The notes under the pieces are model-generated. The model was not told where the DNA came from. It searched no databases and saw nothing but the letters and a program-made list of their open reading frames with translations. From Apium graveolens (lineage: Eukaryota; Streptophyta; Magnoliopsida; Apiales; Apiaceae), in the NCBI RefSeq assembly GCF_009905375.1, contig NC_133649.1:221367380-221431379 (forward strand): a stretch of 64,000 bases of DNA, given 5' to 3'. This document shows positions 20,223 through 31,675 of this stretch, in pieces. Each line of letters begins with the position of its first letter. Position 1 is the first letter of the stretch. Both the position numbers and the translations under genes were made by a program.

Positions 20223-23200
20223 ATATTGAAGGAATAAAATTATGGATATTTTATTCTTGTTTTATGAGTTCGCGTCTTTAAATGATTAATGTGATAATTG
20301 GTATTGTGTCGATCTTTGTCGGTGTGGTGAAAGTATGTATTTATGTTTACTATGTTCAAAACTTGTATTTGAAAGCCGATCATTTTATCATTATCGGTAA
20401 ATTGAGTTCGTGTTGTAATCTTAGGGATCGAGTGGATATTTTATACGTGTCAAAACTATTATTTGGTATTTTATCCAGGTTCACCTTGATCGTGGGTGAG
20501 TTGTGAAATTATTCAAAAATAGTATTTAACGACTATTTTGTTACGTGTTATATGAATAGTTATGTGTTTATTATTATTTAAAATATTGTTGGCCATGAAT
20601 TAGCATGCAGTAGAATTATGTGTGGTCCTTTAAGGACCAAAGTATTTTTCGGACACTCGTTATATGTAAAAAATGCATTTATATGAAATTATACGCAATT
20701 TGGACGGGTGTTAAAGTACGTTTATTATGTTGTACCTGCTTTACCTCGTTATGCATGCATTTGCATATGCTATATGTGTTTTCGAGATTTATTTAAAATT
20801 TAGGAAATGTTTTGTTTCCCAAATAATTATCGGACCGAGCCTCTATCGGGACGTTAAAGGTCACAAAATTGGTATTTTTCATTTTTATAAAATTATGGGA
20901 CTTTCAAATATTTTATATTTTCATAATTTTGGAATATTCATAATTTCTGAGGAATTTTTGTATAATTTTTATATTTATTTAAAAATAATATTTTTAAAAT
21001 CATTCCCCGTAACTTATTATTTTCGGGCTAGCTGTTTTAAAGTTCGATATCAAAACATTCTTTATTGATATGTGGGGTATTATTTTTTGTTAATATAAAT
21101 AGCTAGAAAAATAATTTTTGTATATTATAAAAATCATAATTTAGTTGACAATTAAAAAAATCAGATAAGGTTGTTTTGTATCGATTCATTTGTTCTTCAT
21201 CTTCAATCTCCTAATCTAAAGATTTAGAAATCTGTTCTTGACGCTCTATGCACCAAATCGAAGCTCTTGACGAGGCCTTCATTTTGATGCCAATTTCATC
21301 AACCGATGTTGATTTCTTTATAAATTAGATTTTATTGTTCTTGAGCTCAAATTGGGTATTTGAAGTAATAGGGGTTTTTAATTGTTTCTGAGTGCATAAA
21401 TAGCTTTGCCTTGATTGTTATAGTCGATTTATATTAATTTAATGATTGTTCTACTGCTAAGATGTTAAGTCGAGTTTCTTGTTTTTGGGTCATTTTTGTT
21501 TTTATTTTTTCCGGATTGGGTGTTAATTATTTGATATTATAAGTGATATGCATTGATTATATGTAATGCAAGATTTAAATTCGTACGCGTCTATTTTGAT
21601 TAATAATTAAGCCACTTCGATTTTGGTCGGAATCTTTGAGTTTGGCTGATTTTAATGGCATCGGGGTTGGAACAGTTGCAGGTTGATTTTGATGAAACGG
21701 CCGAGTTGCTGGGGATGTTTTGTATTGAGAACAGGTTTAAACTGTATAATCGAGGCTGAAAATCGAGATGCTGGAGTTCGGAAACAACCCGCCGAAAACT
21801 GGGTTCATCCCTAGAATCCGGTGAGTTTATGCTCGACCCGGTTCATTCTTGACAGCCTAATTTTGACCTGTTTCTATTATTTTATGTCTCGGGTTCGATC
21901 CAAAAACCCCAAATCTGTTGGTGTAAAACTGTGTATGTGATTTATTTTAAAAAAACCATCAAAACTCTATTCTTTTATTCCAAAATTCTTTTTTAATTTA
22001 AAATTAATCTGGTTAAATATGTTTGAATAATTAACTGAATTATATTTAATTATAGAAAATTATTTTCTTTATTATTTCCAAGAATCCAAATTTGATTTAA
22101 TTATTTATAATTCATTTTAATTTAATTTTTTATCATTTAATTGATCGATTAATTCATTTAATCGATTAATTTTATTTATAAATAGTTAAATAAATTGTAA
22201 TTATTTATAATTGAGCCAAATAATGACTTTAAATTTTTTGAGCTTTTAAAATTATATAAAGGTAATGAATAACCAATTAATATTATTACTAATTCGTAAA
22301 TAGATATTCTAATTTTATTCGTAATAAAAAGACCGTTTGTCCGTTATATACGAAACGAACGCGTCTATACTCATTAGAATATTTCGCTTTTAATTAAAAA
22401 TACTTTCGAGACACAATTTTTTTTTATTGAAAGGTCACTCATTCTGTAAATGTTTCTGAGTCGTGGATTGACTGAAAAGTCATATTTTGACTCGATTTCG
22501 ATTTTAAAAATAACGAGACCTACCTTTTGATGAACTGAGTCATGTGTTACATAAATTATGTGATAAGTGAATTATGTGTTTACATGCTATGTGAACTACG
22601 TGTGTACGTGGGTCAAGATTTTTGTGTTTGATTGTTGTATTTATGTGTGAGTATCGTACAGGTAGACGATACAGTTTGATGTTATTTTAATTATAGATGC
22701 GAGTCGTTTAGTACGATCAAGACAAGACTTTGGGATCAAGAGTAAAGTTTAATAATATCAAATATTGGGTTTACATCATATCTGACTAATAACCGCATGA
22801 GCGGCATATCAGAGAATTAGAAAAATAAAAGACAGTGTTGTCATGGGAATTCAGAATGACAGATTGTGTTAGTGCGAGTGTGCTTAACTGCTAAAATTAA
22901 ACTCAAGTTTTCCAACACTATTCTAATTTCATATTAGTTCGATGCATTACATATCAAACTTTTTGGTTATGATTATGCAAGTTTACTTACCATATTCTAA
23001 TTTTATAATAGTTAAATGCTTTACATATCAAAATATTCAATTCAGATTATGCAAGTATTTTTCTGTTATTCTATGTTTAAAGTAGTTAAGTGTTTTTATT
23101 TATCCAAATACTATATTTATAAATGCTTTAGACTTTGGGAAAAAATGATTTTGTTTTAGAGTTATTCCTGACCATTTGAAATGGGGAAACTATGTTATTA

Positions 23201-24476
23201 AGGATGTGGATTGATGAGGCTCATTTATTAAAATATTTTATTGATTGGAAGGTTGCGTAATAGGCCGTGGTGGCGGTCCAGTGTGAACTATGTATTATAC
23301 TTGATTATAATACCTTGATTGGCCAATGTGTGCCTTGGGTACTCCTTTGTTTTATTGTATATGATTCGGCATACCGGTGCTGCTCCGCGATTGATCACCT
23401 TCGGCAACACACCGTTATTCAAGGATTCCAATCTAAATTATTCAATGATTTTTTATAATCATACCAGAATTAATTTATCAAGTATTATTATTTTGGATAA
23501 AATGTGAGATACAATTTTGATTAAATTTATGATTGATGATGATATTTAATTTGCTGTTAATATCAAAAAATTGGTGTTGATATATGTGAATGATGTTGAC
23601 TTCAATATGGGATGTTTGTGAGTATCAAAGTTAGTATTGATATCTAATTTGACATTGACATCAAAACGAGTATTGATATCATATTTGGGGTTTTGAGTAA
23701 AATGGATATAAGTTTATAATTCAGTCCATAATCACTGTTTTATATTATTGTTTACGATATTATCATATACACTGTTTGACGAGTTTTATTCTTGTCAAAA
23801 TTTAAATTTTTGCTGAAGCATTTTTGCTCAAATATATAAAAATTATTTTGAATACAGTTGAGGAACCAATTATCGGATTCTTTAATACATTTTCTAGTTC
23901 AGCAATTATGTTTATAAATGTTCTGCTTCATTGCAGATGTCGGTTTTTATATCAAAAGATCATAAATATTTTATATTGAACTTGCTGAGCATTTCTTTCG
24001 CTCATACTTGCCTGTTTTAAATTTAACCTTTCAGTGAGGGATAACTGACATTATTTAGCTGCATAATTTGAGAAAGACGGAGAAAGATGCAATGGTAAAG
24101 AGGGTTGGTTTAGGATTTACATAACTAGAGTAAGTCCTATTATGTAAAATTGTGTGTATATATTCTAGTTGTGTTATCGTGTATTTGGGTCTAGTATATA
24201 CTTCTTTTCGAAGTTATACTAGCTTGGTTTAGTATTGAATTTAAAATTTGTAGAAAAGAGTTTCAAAAAAAAGTGAAAAATTTTATTTGTGGAATTTGGA
24301 TATCTTATTTCTAGAAACGTAGCCTAAAAGATCTTGGTATAGTTTGGGGTCACAGATCATATTTTTCAATTGCTGAGCAGTTGCTGACATTTGTTTATTT
24401 CTAAACAAGTTATTTGGGCTTGAAGTTTCATTGTGACGACCAAATCCTCTAGACCCCGGATTTGGAGACGTGACAT
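20223..24476. other. AT-rich DNA without supported genes
   Basis: No ORF above about 110 codons and no recognisable domain on either strand. The stretch 24434-24475 (GACGACCAAATCC... CCCCGGATTTGGAG) is reminiscent of the 3' end of some plant Gypsy LTRs, and 20223-24475 could be one long decayed LTR. I could not find a partner or a target duplication, so I leave it unclassified. Confidence 0.5.
22919..23100. repeat. diverged tandem repeat, unit about 85 bp
   Basis: Two to three imperfect units, each with TATTCTAATTT, then TTACATATCAAA, then GATTATGCAAGT. Later, 23560-23700 repeats TATTGATATC-type phrases less regularly. Confidence 0.5.
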
Positions 24477-24567
24477 ATTATATTAATAATTAATTAATTT
24501 AAGGGATGCCATGAAAATAGAGTTTCCACTTTTAATAAAAATTGTTGATAGACCTCTAGTATATTAC

Positions 24568-24569
<2 letters not shown>

Positions 24570-24615
<46 letters not shown>
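24570..24615. repeat. (ATT)n microsatellite
   Basis: About 15 consecutive ATT units, lying inside an AT-rich unit that is repeated in diverged form at about 25030-25230. Confidence 0.9.
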
Positions 24616-24659
24616 TAGTATTATTAATATATTAATAATTAATTAACTTAAATTAGTAT

Positions 24660-25950
24660 TTTTAGGGGCATATCGTGGTATGCATTCATAGTATAACATT
24701 AATAATAGAGGGTTTCTATTTTAAGAGTGCGGAATTCCGTCTAAAATACACACGAAATAAGCATATGACTTATGCATATTCATTTTTTTATATTTAACAA
24801 TGAACACCTATGTTCATGTTTAATTTTTTGTTTTGTATTAAAAGGGCATCTTTATGATGCGTATTCCTTTTAAATCAAAAAGGGAACATGAGTCATTTAT
24901 AAAATTTGGAAAAAATAAATACGTATTTTCTTGATGCTGTTGGTTAGTGTTCAGCGCCTTTAAGCATTTTTTACAGTTAAAACTAAAAATAAGGTATTTT
25001 GATCTTTTTTTCTCTAGTTTAGTATTATTTATCATTATTGTATTAGTAATTAATTAAATAAAATAATTTAGTATTTTTAGTGATATAACATAACAATAAG
25101 AGAGGGTTTCACTTTAAATAAAAAGTTGTTCTAGACCTCTAGTATATTACTTCGCTATTATTTATTATTTTTATTATTATTATATTAATAATTAATTAAA
25201 TTAAGTTGGTACTTTTAGTACGATACCGTAATCTGCATACATACAATACCATTAAGAGCGGGTTAGTATAGATTAGAACTCAATGTTTTTTAGAACTAAT
25301 GACTCATTACTCACTGAGTCACTGTGCACATTTTTTTCAGCAATTTTTATCACTCAAATCTTTACATACCTAAACACAAGAATAGATTATCACTTCTCTT
25401 CTAACCTATATCTCTATCTCTATCTCTATCTCTATCTCAGTGTTTATACAACTCTAATACTATATTCAAAGTATTCAGTTGAAGCCCATAAGCTTTGCGT
25501 TTCCTGGTCTCTCTCTCGGTGTCTCTCTCCATTTCTTATTATTTTCTGAACGGTGCCAATCATAATTGCAACCATTGTCAATTTATCAAACATACATAAA
25601 TATTTTTCTCTATATCTTCAAGAATACTTTTTGCATCATTTTCATCAAAATTTGCTCTATGGGTACAAAAAATTGCCAGTATCTTTTGACAGGTATAACT
25701 AAAACTAGATAGCAATATATATGTCTTTATTGAGAATTTGAGATTGATACGTGTTTTTTTTTTCTGAGGTTGTTAAAAAAGTGACAATTTAGTGGGCACT
25801 CACTCCTATGATTATAATGGGGACCCTACCACATATGTCACGTGGTACCTTGGCATCTGTCGGAATTTCTCCAAGTAGAATACTTGTGCATTATTAGTAG
25901 TTCACAGCTATAAATAATGTGTCAAGCTAATTGAAGAATAAAATTAAATA
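24660..25950. repeat. 1.2-kb dispersed repeat, copy A
   Basis: Similar to 44515-45722 in the same orientation. Shared landmarks include GTGCGGAATTCCGTCTAAAA, AAATTTGGAAAAAATAAATA, ACTCACTGAGTCACTGTGCA, TATTCAAAGTATTCAGTTGA, and GTGGTACCTTGGCATC near the end. No protein is supported. It ends about 0.9 kb upstream of the RING gene. I do not recognise the family; it could be a non-autonomous element or a duplicated gene-flanking segment. Confidence 0.75.
25407..25438. repeat. (TATCTC)n microsatellite
   Basis: Five or so uninterrupted TATCTC units. The matching place in copy B (about 45300) has only two to three, so the array differs in length between the two repeat copies. Confidence 0.9.
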
Positions 25951-26265
25951 AAATTATACATATAATGCATTTTTAAGTAACTTTTTTTAGTAAATAATGA
26001 TACAAAAATATGTTTCAAAATATAATATCATATTTTAAATATTGATTTAAATTTTAATGTATTTGCAATAAAAGATAATATTAAAATTATTTTAATTAAA
26101 TCAAATTTTACTATAAAAATTAATATAATAAAAAGAATTTATAATTTATAATTCGTAACATTATATTTATTCGTAACATTATATTTATTCATAATATTTT
26201 AATCAATTTCATAATATTTTAATCAATATATCTATAAAATATTATTAATTCATTTTAAATACAAT

Positions 26266-26453
26266 AATCGAGGTTCGGGGTCGGGGTCGGGGAACGGGGC
26301 GGGAATACCCGAAACCCAACCCCACCCCGATCCCCAATTTTTTTATATTTGTTCTCGTCCCCCGAACCCGAATAATTTTCTGAATCCCCGACTCGAATGG
26401 GGCGGAGTTCGGAACAGGTAGGAGCGGGGCGGGTGGAATGCCATCCCTAGGAG
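26266..26453. repeat. GC-rich foldback sequence (GGGGCGGG/CCCCGAACCC)
   Basis: A GC-rich island in AT-rich DNA. It starts CGAGGTTCGGGGTCGGGG, has a centre of CCCCACCCCGATCCCC, and ends GGAATGCCATCCCTA. Such GGGATGGCA-ended, GGGTCGG-rich pieces are common dispersed sequences in plants and may be ends of hAT-like elements. I saw no clear target duplication. A related stretch lies at 41857-43110. Confidence 0.45.
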
Positions 26454-26870
26454 GTGGGAATCTTGCTTCAAAATTGTCAATTCATTTTATTTTATAATTT
26501 ATATAGATAATAATTTTAAGTTAGATAGTCTATCTCTTTCAAATAAATATACGCTTGAAGATAAAGATCTTTATAAAAAAAAGTCAACACATTATCAATT
26601 AATTCTTTAAACAATATCCATATTACCTAAAATCCATTAGCCTTATCCATAAAATATAAAATTTATTCATATCTAATATATCTGCTTATATATCTTAACA
26701 TCTTCTATAAAATCTTGTGGATATTTTACATTTATAACGCTCGACCTCTTACCCCTAAAAATACGTCTATACATCTTTCAATATTCCTTCACCTCGAAAA
26801 ACACACAAGATCTTAATTTATACATACACAATTTCAAGTTTTACCATCTTATTGCTACTTAAAATTGTCA

Positions 26871-27587
26871 ATGGCAGAAAATCCAAACCAGAAACCCCAT
26901 CAAAATAACCCACAAATGTCACTTACTGAACCTATAAACGTAACTATTTGCAGGAATCCAGAATTGACTAATGAGAATTTCACAGAAACTGAATTGTCAT
27001 TACATCCTGAATTCAAAGTTTCAGATTTTATTGATGATCAAGTAAATAATGGCACTAATATGTTTAATCGAGTGAATGATGATAATGGTGGGGAGATTTT
27101 GGGTTCGGATCTCGAATTAGGGTTTAGTGATGATGATTTTGAAACTAATTCTTGGTTGTCGACGGATGAGTATGATGAATGGGATTCAAATATTTATGTT
27201 TATTATCTGAGTGAATTTAGTGGATATGAGGTATTTGATGAGGGATTGTACGTGGGTGCCGAGTATTTTGAATTGGATGATGATGCCTACTATATTGGAG
27301 AGCACGATATGATGTTTGAGGAATATTTATTGGAGAGTGGAGCATACGAAACTCCGACTGCCATATATGTTATCGAGGATCTTGCTTCCTCGATAATTAC
27401 TCAAGAAAATATTGAGAATAATCATGTCACATGTGTTGTGTGTCTTAAAGAATTCGGTATTGGAGAGACATTGAAGGTGTTACCCTGCTCCCACCATTTT
27501 CATGAGGACTGCATTTTCCCATGGTTGGAGGTTCAAAACACTTGTCCAATATGTCGATATAGGTTGCCTACGGATGATCCCGAGTAA
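26871..27587 (+). CDS. RING-H2 finger E3 ubiquitin ligase, single exon
   Basis: 238 residues from the ATG at 26871. An in-frame TTG two codons earlier is not a plausible plant start. The C-terminal RING-H2 finger spans residues 188-228 with all eight ligands: C188, C191, C206, H208, H211, C214, C225, C228 (C-x2-C-x14-C-x-H-x2-H-x2-C-x10-C-x2-C). Trp218 and the Ile/Leu positions that contact E2 enzymes are present, and the end PICRYRLPTDDPE is like the RING1/CIP8 type of plant E3s. The N-terminal 180 residues are acidic (DDDFETNSWLSTDEYDEWDS) and unlike any domain I know; they would pick substrates. The role would be to transfer ubiquitin from an E2 to a target. The frame is intact, with no sign of decay. 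It is the only clear non-transposon gene in the window. Confidence 0.88.
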   Translation: MAENPNQKPHQNNPQMSLTEPINVTICRNPELTNENFTETELSLHPEFKVSDFIDDQVNNGTNMFNRVNDDNGGEILGSDLELGFSDDDFETNSWLSTDEYDEWDSNIYVYYLSEFSGYEVFDEGLYVGAEYFELDDDAYYIGEHDMMFEEYLLESGAYETPTAIYVIEDLASSIITQENIENNHVTCVVCLKEFGIGETLKVLPCSHHFHEDCIFPWLEVQNTCPICRYRLPTDDPE

Positions 27588-27874
27588 TAAGTTGAAAGAA
27601 ATGGGTAGCCTGCTCATCCAGAATAATAACGAAAATTTTTTTGGGTCCCAATATCTAATAATAATAATATTTTACTTTGAGATATGCAAAATAATTTATG
27701 GAATAATATAGTATAGTTTCTTCCTTGGTGTATGTGATTTGCTGGTTGTATGAACGTGTTATCATAAGTGACTATCTTTTATTTCTTGTTTTTTTTATTC
27801 AAATGTAAAACATTCCTACCATTACCAAAAAAATTATGGTTTGTTAGTTCGGATACTCAGTTTTTAAATGCTTC
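27588..27874 (+). other. 3' flank of the RING gene
   Basis: AT-rich; probably includes the 3' untranslated region. The TR-GAG element begins 293 bases after the stop codon, so it sits immediately downstream of the gene in the same orientation. Confidence 0.5.
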
Positions 27875-27879
27875 AATTT

Positions 27880-28544
27880 TGATGAGGATCAAGGAATGAA
27901 TATGTTAATTTGGATTTGGTTATGCGTACTTGTGGTGATGTTCAATTGGAGAGGATGCAAACATGGGTTATGCAGCATACTTGGACAACAGGGAATAAAG
28001 GAGCGATGCATGAAGTTGGACAAGTAGCTGATTATTATATAATTATTAATTCGAATTTTGCTTGCAAGTTTTTACCTTTCACTTGAAAGGGTTTTTCTTG
28101 TTTTAAGCACTTAGGATTTTATTTTCCTATTTGGATTTGGTTTTTGTCTTTTTTCTATTCGGATTTGGTTTTTAAATTTGTTTCCTGGAAGGATTCAGAT
28201 ATTGGCTAATTCAAGCTGATATTGAATTTCTCTCGGAATTCTATTGGGTTTGGGTTATTGTCTAAGCCTATAAATACCCTTCTTATGTAATCTTTTAAGG
28301 GAGACAATGGATGATATAAAACTTGTGTTTTGAGATTAACTATGAGTAGTTTTTCTTTTCTCTAAACTTCAATTACTGGATTGTTTTGAAGGTTAGATTC
28401 GAATTACTTAGTTTCTGGATTGATCTAAGCAATTTGAGATTCAAAGTTCACGTTTCTGGATTGATCGTGTTCTTTTGAAATATCCTCTTCTTCTCTTATC
28501 CCTTTCTTTCTTTTTTTCCTTTCTTTGTGGTGCGATCCACATCA
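27880..28544 (+). repeat. 5' LTR of the TR-GAG element
   Basis: 665 bp, TGATGAGGATC to GATCCACATCA. TATA box CTATAAATA at 28268-28276, so transcription should begin near 28300; U3 is about 27880-28300. Confidence 0.93.
28268..28276 (+). promoter_or_regulatory. TATA box of the TR-GAG LTR
   Basis: CTATAAATA inside the 5' LTR, repeated in the 3' LTR at about 30408. The strong match and its position make it the likely core promoter of the element RNA. Confidence 0.7.
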
Positions 28545-28547
28545 ATT

Positions 28548-28560
28548 TGGTATCAGAGCC
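28548..28560 (+). other. primer binding site of the TR-GAG element
   Basis: TGGTATCAGAGCC, three bases after the LTR, complementary to the 3' end of initiator tRNA-Met. Confidence 0.93.
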
Positions 28561-28617
28561 AAGGTTTTTCTCCAATTTCGTAATTGTTGGGAGATCTAGG
28601 TTTCAAAAAAAAAATAA

Positions 28618-28838
28618 AAAAATAAAATCCTAAGTGCTTAAAACAAGAAAAACCCTTTCAAGTGAAAGGTAAAAACTTGCAAGCAAAATTCAAATTAATA
28701 ATTATATAATAATCAGCTATTTGTCCAACTTCATGCATCGCTCCTTTATTCCCTGTTGTCCAAGTATGCTGCATAACCCATGTTTGCATCCTCTCCAATT
28801 GAACATCACCACAAGTACGCATAACCAAATCCAAATTA
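28618..28838 (-). repeat. inverted copy of the element's own U3 segment
   Basis: Reverse complement of 27906-28124 (and so of 30046-30264 in the 3' LTR) over about 220 bases, with few mismatches (one is a CG/TG difference). It stands between primer site and gag, where the start of gag would be expected. Confidence 0.92.
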
Positions 28839-28847
28839 CTTGGAAAA

Positions 28848-30167
28848 TTGGATGAGATTGATAAACGTACTCAAAAGCTTGTTAATTCAACGGAATCGAG
28901 GTTTGATGCATGGGATAAAATTTTAATTAAGGTGAAAGATAGTGATGAAGTCTATGATCCTGGTATAGATCTTGGTTACTTTACAGGTTTGGGTAACATA
29001 GATGATTTTGTTGAATGGGTTACACAAGTCGACAAGATTTCTGCTTATACAGGTTGGACTGAGATGAGAATATTCAAGATTGCAGCGCTTAAACTTACAA
29101 AGAAAGCAGGCTTGTGGTTTGATAATCTAAACATAAAAAGAGTTAGATCTGGAAAAGAAAAGATTATGACTTGGACATCTCTGAAGAAAAAACTTCGTGC
29201 AAAATATATTCCTTTGCATTATAAATTCGAATGTATAATGAAGATGACATCCCTCTCTCAAGGTACTATGAGTGTTTCCGAGTATACTTCTGAATTTTAT
29301 AGATTGCGCCTTATTTGTGACTTGGAGGAGACGGAAACAATTAAAATTGGAAGATTTATTCGTGGATTGAATTTGCCTATTTATCGAAAGGTTAAATCAA
29401 GTCCATATATCTCGTTTAATGATGTATGCAATCTTGCTTTGGAATTTGAATCTTTTCAACATGACGAGAAATTGAAGTCATCCCTTCACGAGTTTACTCT
29501 TTCAGAAGAAACTAAAGAAGAAGACTTTGTCAGTGTGGAGAATGTCGCGGATCTTGTTGCTGATTACCATGTGTTACATGTGGCGACTACATCAAGTTTG
29601 GAAGAAAAGGATGAACCAGTTACAAAAGAAGCTATGGTAGAGAAGCATGAAGAAAGACAGTCACTTGATGATAAATTCTTGGTTGTTGAAGAAAATCAAA
29701 TAGATACATCACTTAAACTTGTGTGTCGTGACATGGTTGAAGAGAAAAAGGTACTCGAGGATATGTTCCAAACTAAAGAGGTTGTGTACAAGGAAAACAA
29801 CATCATCATCGTGGAACACAATGATTTTCTGGGGGTAGAGAACTTGTTGAATTCACCTATCTCATCAAACTATCTTATTCTTTCAAGTTTACTTCCAAAG
29901 ATATTGCTGATGGAATTGAAATTTAAGGCTTTCAAGTTCTACGAGAAATCACCTCGTTATGTGCTTATTCTTAAATACTTTAGAACTCGAGGACGAGTTT
30001 TCTTCAAAGGAGAGGAGAATGATGAGGATCAAGGAATGAATATGTTAATTTGGATTTGGTTATGCGTACTTGTGGTGATGTTCAATTGGAGAGGATGCAA
30101 ACATGGGTTATGCAGCATACTTGGACAACAGGGAATAAAGGAGCGATGCATGAAGTTGGACAAGTAG
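28848..30167 (+). CDS. gag protein of the TR-GAG element
   Basis: 439 codons opening with TTG (LDEIDKRTQKLVNSTESRF). No in-frame ATG starts it; the first is at about residue 73, inside the domain. The natural start has probably been replaced by the inverted U3 copy just upstream. Residues 45-190 match the Ty3-type Retrotrans_gag domain: FVEWVTQVDKIS, AALKLTKKAGLWFDNL, TWTSLKKKLRAKYIP, SVSEYTSEFYRLR, GRFIRGLNLPIYRKV. The rest is acidic and coiled-coil-like, with no zinc knuckle. The last 49 residues are read from the 3' LTR. It would form the particle shell if translated. Confidence 0.8.
   Translation: MDEIDKRTQKLVNSTESRFDAWDKILIKVKDSDEVYDPGIDLGYFTGLGNIDDFVEWVTQVDKISAYTGWTEMRIFKIAALKLTKKAGLWFDNLNIKRVRSGKEKIMTWTSLKKKLRAKYIPLHYKFECIMKMTSLSQGTMSVSEYTSEFYRLRLICDLEETETIKIGRFIRGLNLPIYRKVKSSPYISFNDVCNLALEFESFQHDEKLKSSLHEFTLSEETKEEDFVSVENVADLVADYHVLHVATTSSLEEKDEPVTKEAMVEKHEERQSLDDKFLVVEENQIDTSLKLVCRDMVEEKKVLEDMFQTKEVVYKENNIIIVEHNDFLGVENLLNSPISSNYLILSSLLPKILLMELKFKAFKFYEKSPRYVLILKYFRTRGRVFFKGEENDEDQGMNMLIWIWLCVLVVMFNWRGCKHGLCSILGQQGIKERCMKLDK
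30004..30019 (+). other. polypurine tract of the TR-GAG element
   Basis: CAAAGGAGAGGAGAA directly before the 3' LTR at 30020; the plus-strand primer of reverse transcription. Confidence 0.85.
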
Positions 30168-30684
30168 CTGATTATTATATAATTATTAATTCGAATTTTG
30201 CTTGCAAGTTTTTACCTTTCACTTGAAAGGGTTTTTCTTGTTTTAAGCACTTAGGATTTTATTTTCCTATTTGGATTTGGTTTTTGTCTTTTTTCTATTC
30301 GGATTTGGTTTTTAAATTTGCTTCCTGGAAGGATTCAGATATTGGCTAATTCAAGCTGATATTGAATTTCTCTCGGAATCCTATTGGGTTTGGGTTATTG
30401 TCTAAGCCTATAAATACCCTTCTCATGTAATCTTTTAAGGGAGACAATGGATGATATAAAACTTGTGTTTTGAGATTAACTATGAGTAGTTTTTCTTTTC
30501 TCTAAACTTCAATTACTGGATTGTTTTGAAGGTTAGATTCGAATTACTTAGTTTCTGGATTGATCTAAGTAATTTGAGATTCAAAGTTCACGTTTCTGGA
30601 TTGATCGTGTTCTTTTGAAATATCCTCTTCTTCTCTTATCCCTTTCTTTCTTTTTTTCCTTTCTTTGTGGTGCGATCCACATCA
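30020..30684 (+). repeat. 3' LTR of the TR-GAG element
   Basis: 665 bp, same ends as the 5' LTR, followed by AATTT. Differences from the 5' LTR are single bases (for example CTTATG/CTCATG near the TATA box). Confidence 0.93.
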
Positions 30685-30689
30685 AATTT

Positions 30690-31665
30690 ACTTTTGCCTT
30701 TATATCTACTAGTCTTCTGGGAATTATTTTATTAATTTCAATGTAAAAAACAATTAAAACAAGAAAACACACATATATATACATATATATATTATTTTAA
30801 CCCACATTAGTACAAAGGTTATTTTCTTAAAGACCAATTTGACACTTAGTCATCGCAATCAAACATTATATCCTTTATATATATATATATAAGCGTAAGA
30901 CACTTCTTATCCAAAAAATTGGTCATGTACTGTCAAAACAATCTCAACTATTAATCTGATATAATTAAAAATATACAGTTAAAATTATATCTTATTACAA
31001 TAAATATCTTATTAATACAATCATAAATAGAAAATAATTATATTTTTCTAATACTATTCAAACAACACTAATTGCGATACAGTGTCCTAATACAATATTA
31101 AATAAAATATGATTAGAAATTTAACCAACCATAAATATAAAAGAACTACATGATTCTATTACTATTCAAACACCAAAATATGAAATAATAATACAATAGT
31201 TGATAGTATATGTTTAGATATTGTGTTATATATAGTTGTAATTCAATTCTTCATTCATATATTTCTCAATATATATTTCTCAATATATGCATATTTATTG
31301 CAACAATATTACAGAAAATTTTCAAAATTAAAAATAATATTACAATAACGTCAGAAATAATGATATATATATGTACCTTAAAAAATTTTAAAAATGAATT
31401 TTAAAATTTTAAAAGGTTATAAAGATAAATTTTAAAAAGCGTGCATCGCACGGGTTATAAAATAGTATAAAAAGAACTATATAATATTGAGAATATACAA
31501 GGCAAATTGTAAATTATCAATATCATGAATTATTAGAACCAATGTGATTGATATCAAGAGACATCAAGAAATATATTTTTTATTATTTTTAACATATTTA
31601 TTTTTATAGAAAAATATGGAGAATTAACTTTAATATTATTATAAAAATTGGAGAACTTTTCTTAT
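30690..31665. other. AT-rich DNA without genes; possible Helitron-like 3' end at 31436-31464
   Basis: Mostly A/T runs and (AT)n. At 31437-31456 the hairpin CGTGC-ATC-GCACG is followed by GGGTTATAAAATAGT. That resembles the hairpin-plus-CTAG end of plant Helitrons, but the CTRR end is not exact and no 5' TC end was found. Confidence 0.35.
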
Positions 31666-31675
31666 TATATCGGTT

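Larger units (their letters stand above)
27880..30684 (+). mobile_element. complete gag-only LTR retrotransposon (TR-GAG type)
   Basis: 2805 bp with two 665-bp LTRs (TGATGAGGATC ... GATCCACATCA), the 5-bp target duplication AATTT (27875-27879 and 30685-30689), a tRNA-Met primer site and a polypurine tract. The only protein is gag; protease, RT, RNase H and integrase are absent. Such gag-only elements with terminal repeats have been described in plants as TR-GAG. Movement would need enzymes from a related autonomous element. The LTRs differ at only a few positions, so insertion is fairly recent. Confidence 0.92.

Noticed and set aside
20223..24476. A single giant Gypsy LTR ending at CCCCGGATTTGGAG...GTGACA
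   Set aside because: No partner LTR, no target duplication and no primer site or polypurine tract next to it; resemblance of the end alone is not enough.
28548..28560. A tRNA gene at TGGTATCAGAGCC
   Set aside because: Only the primer-site complement of a tRNA 3' end; no cloverleaf. The same holds at 19527, 37436 and 61326.
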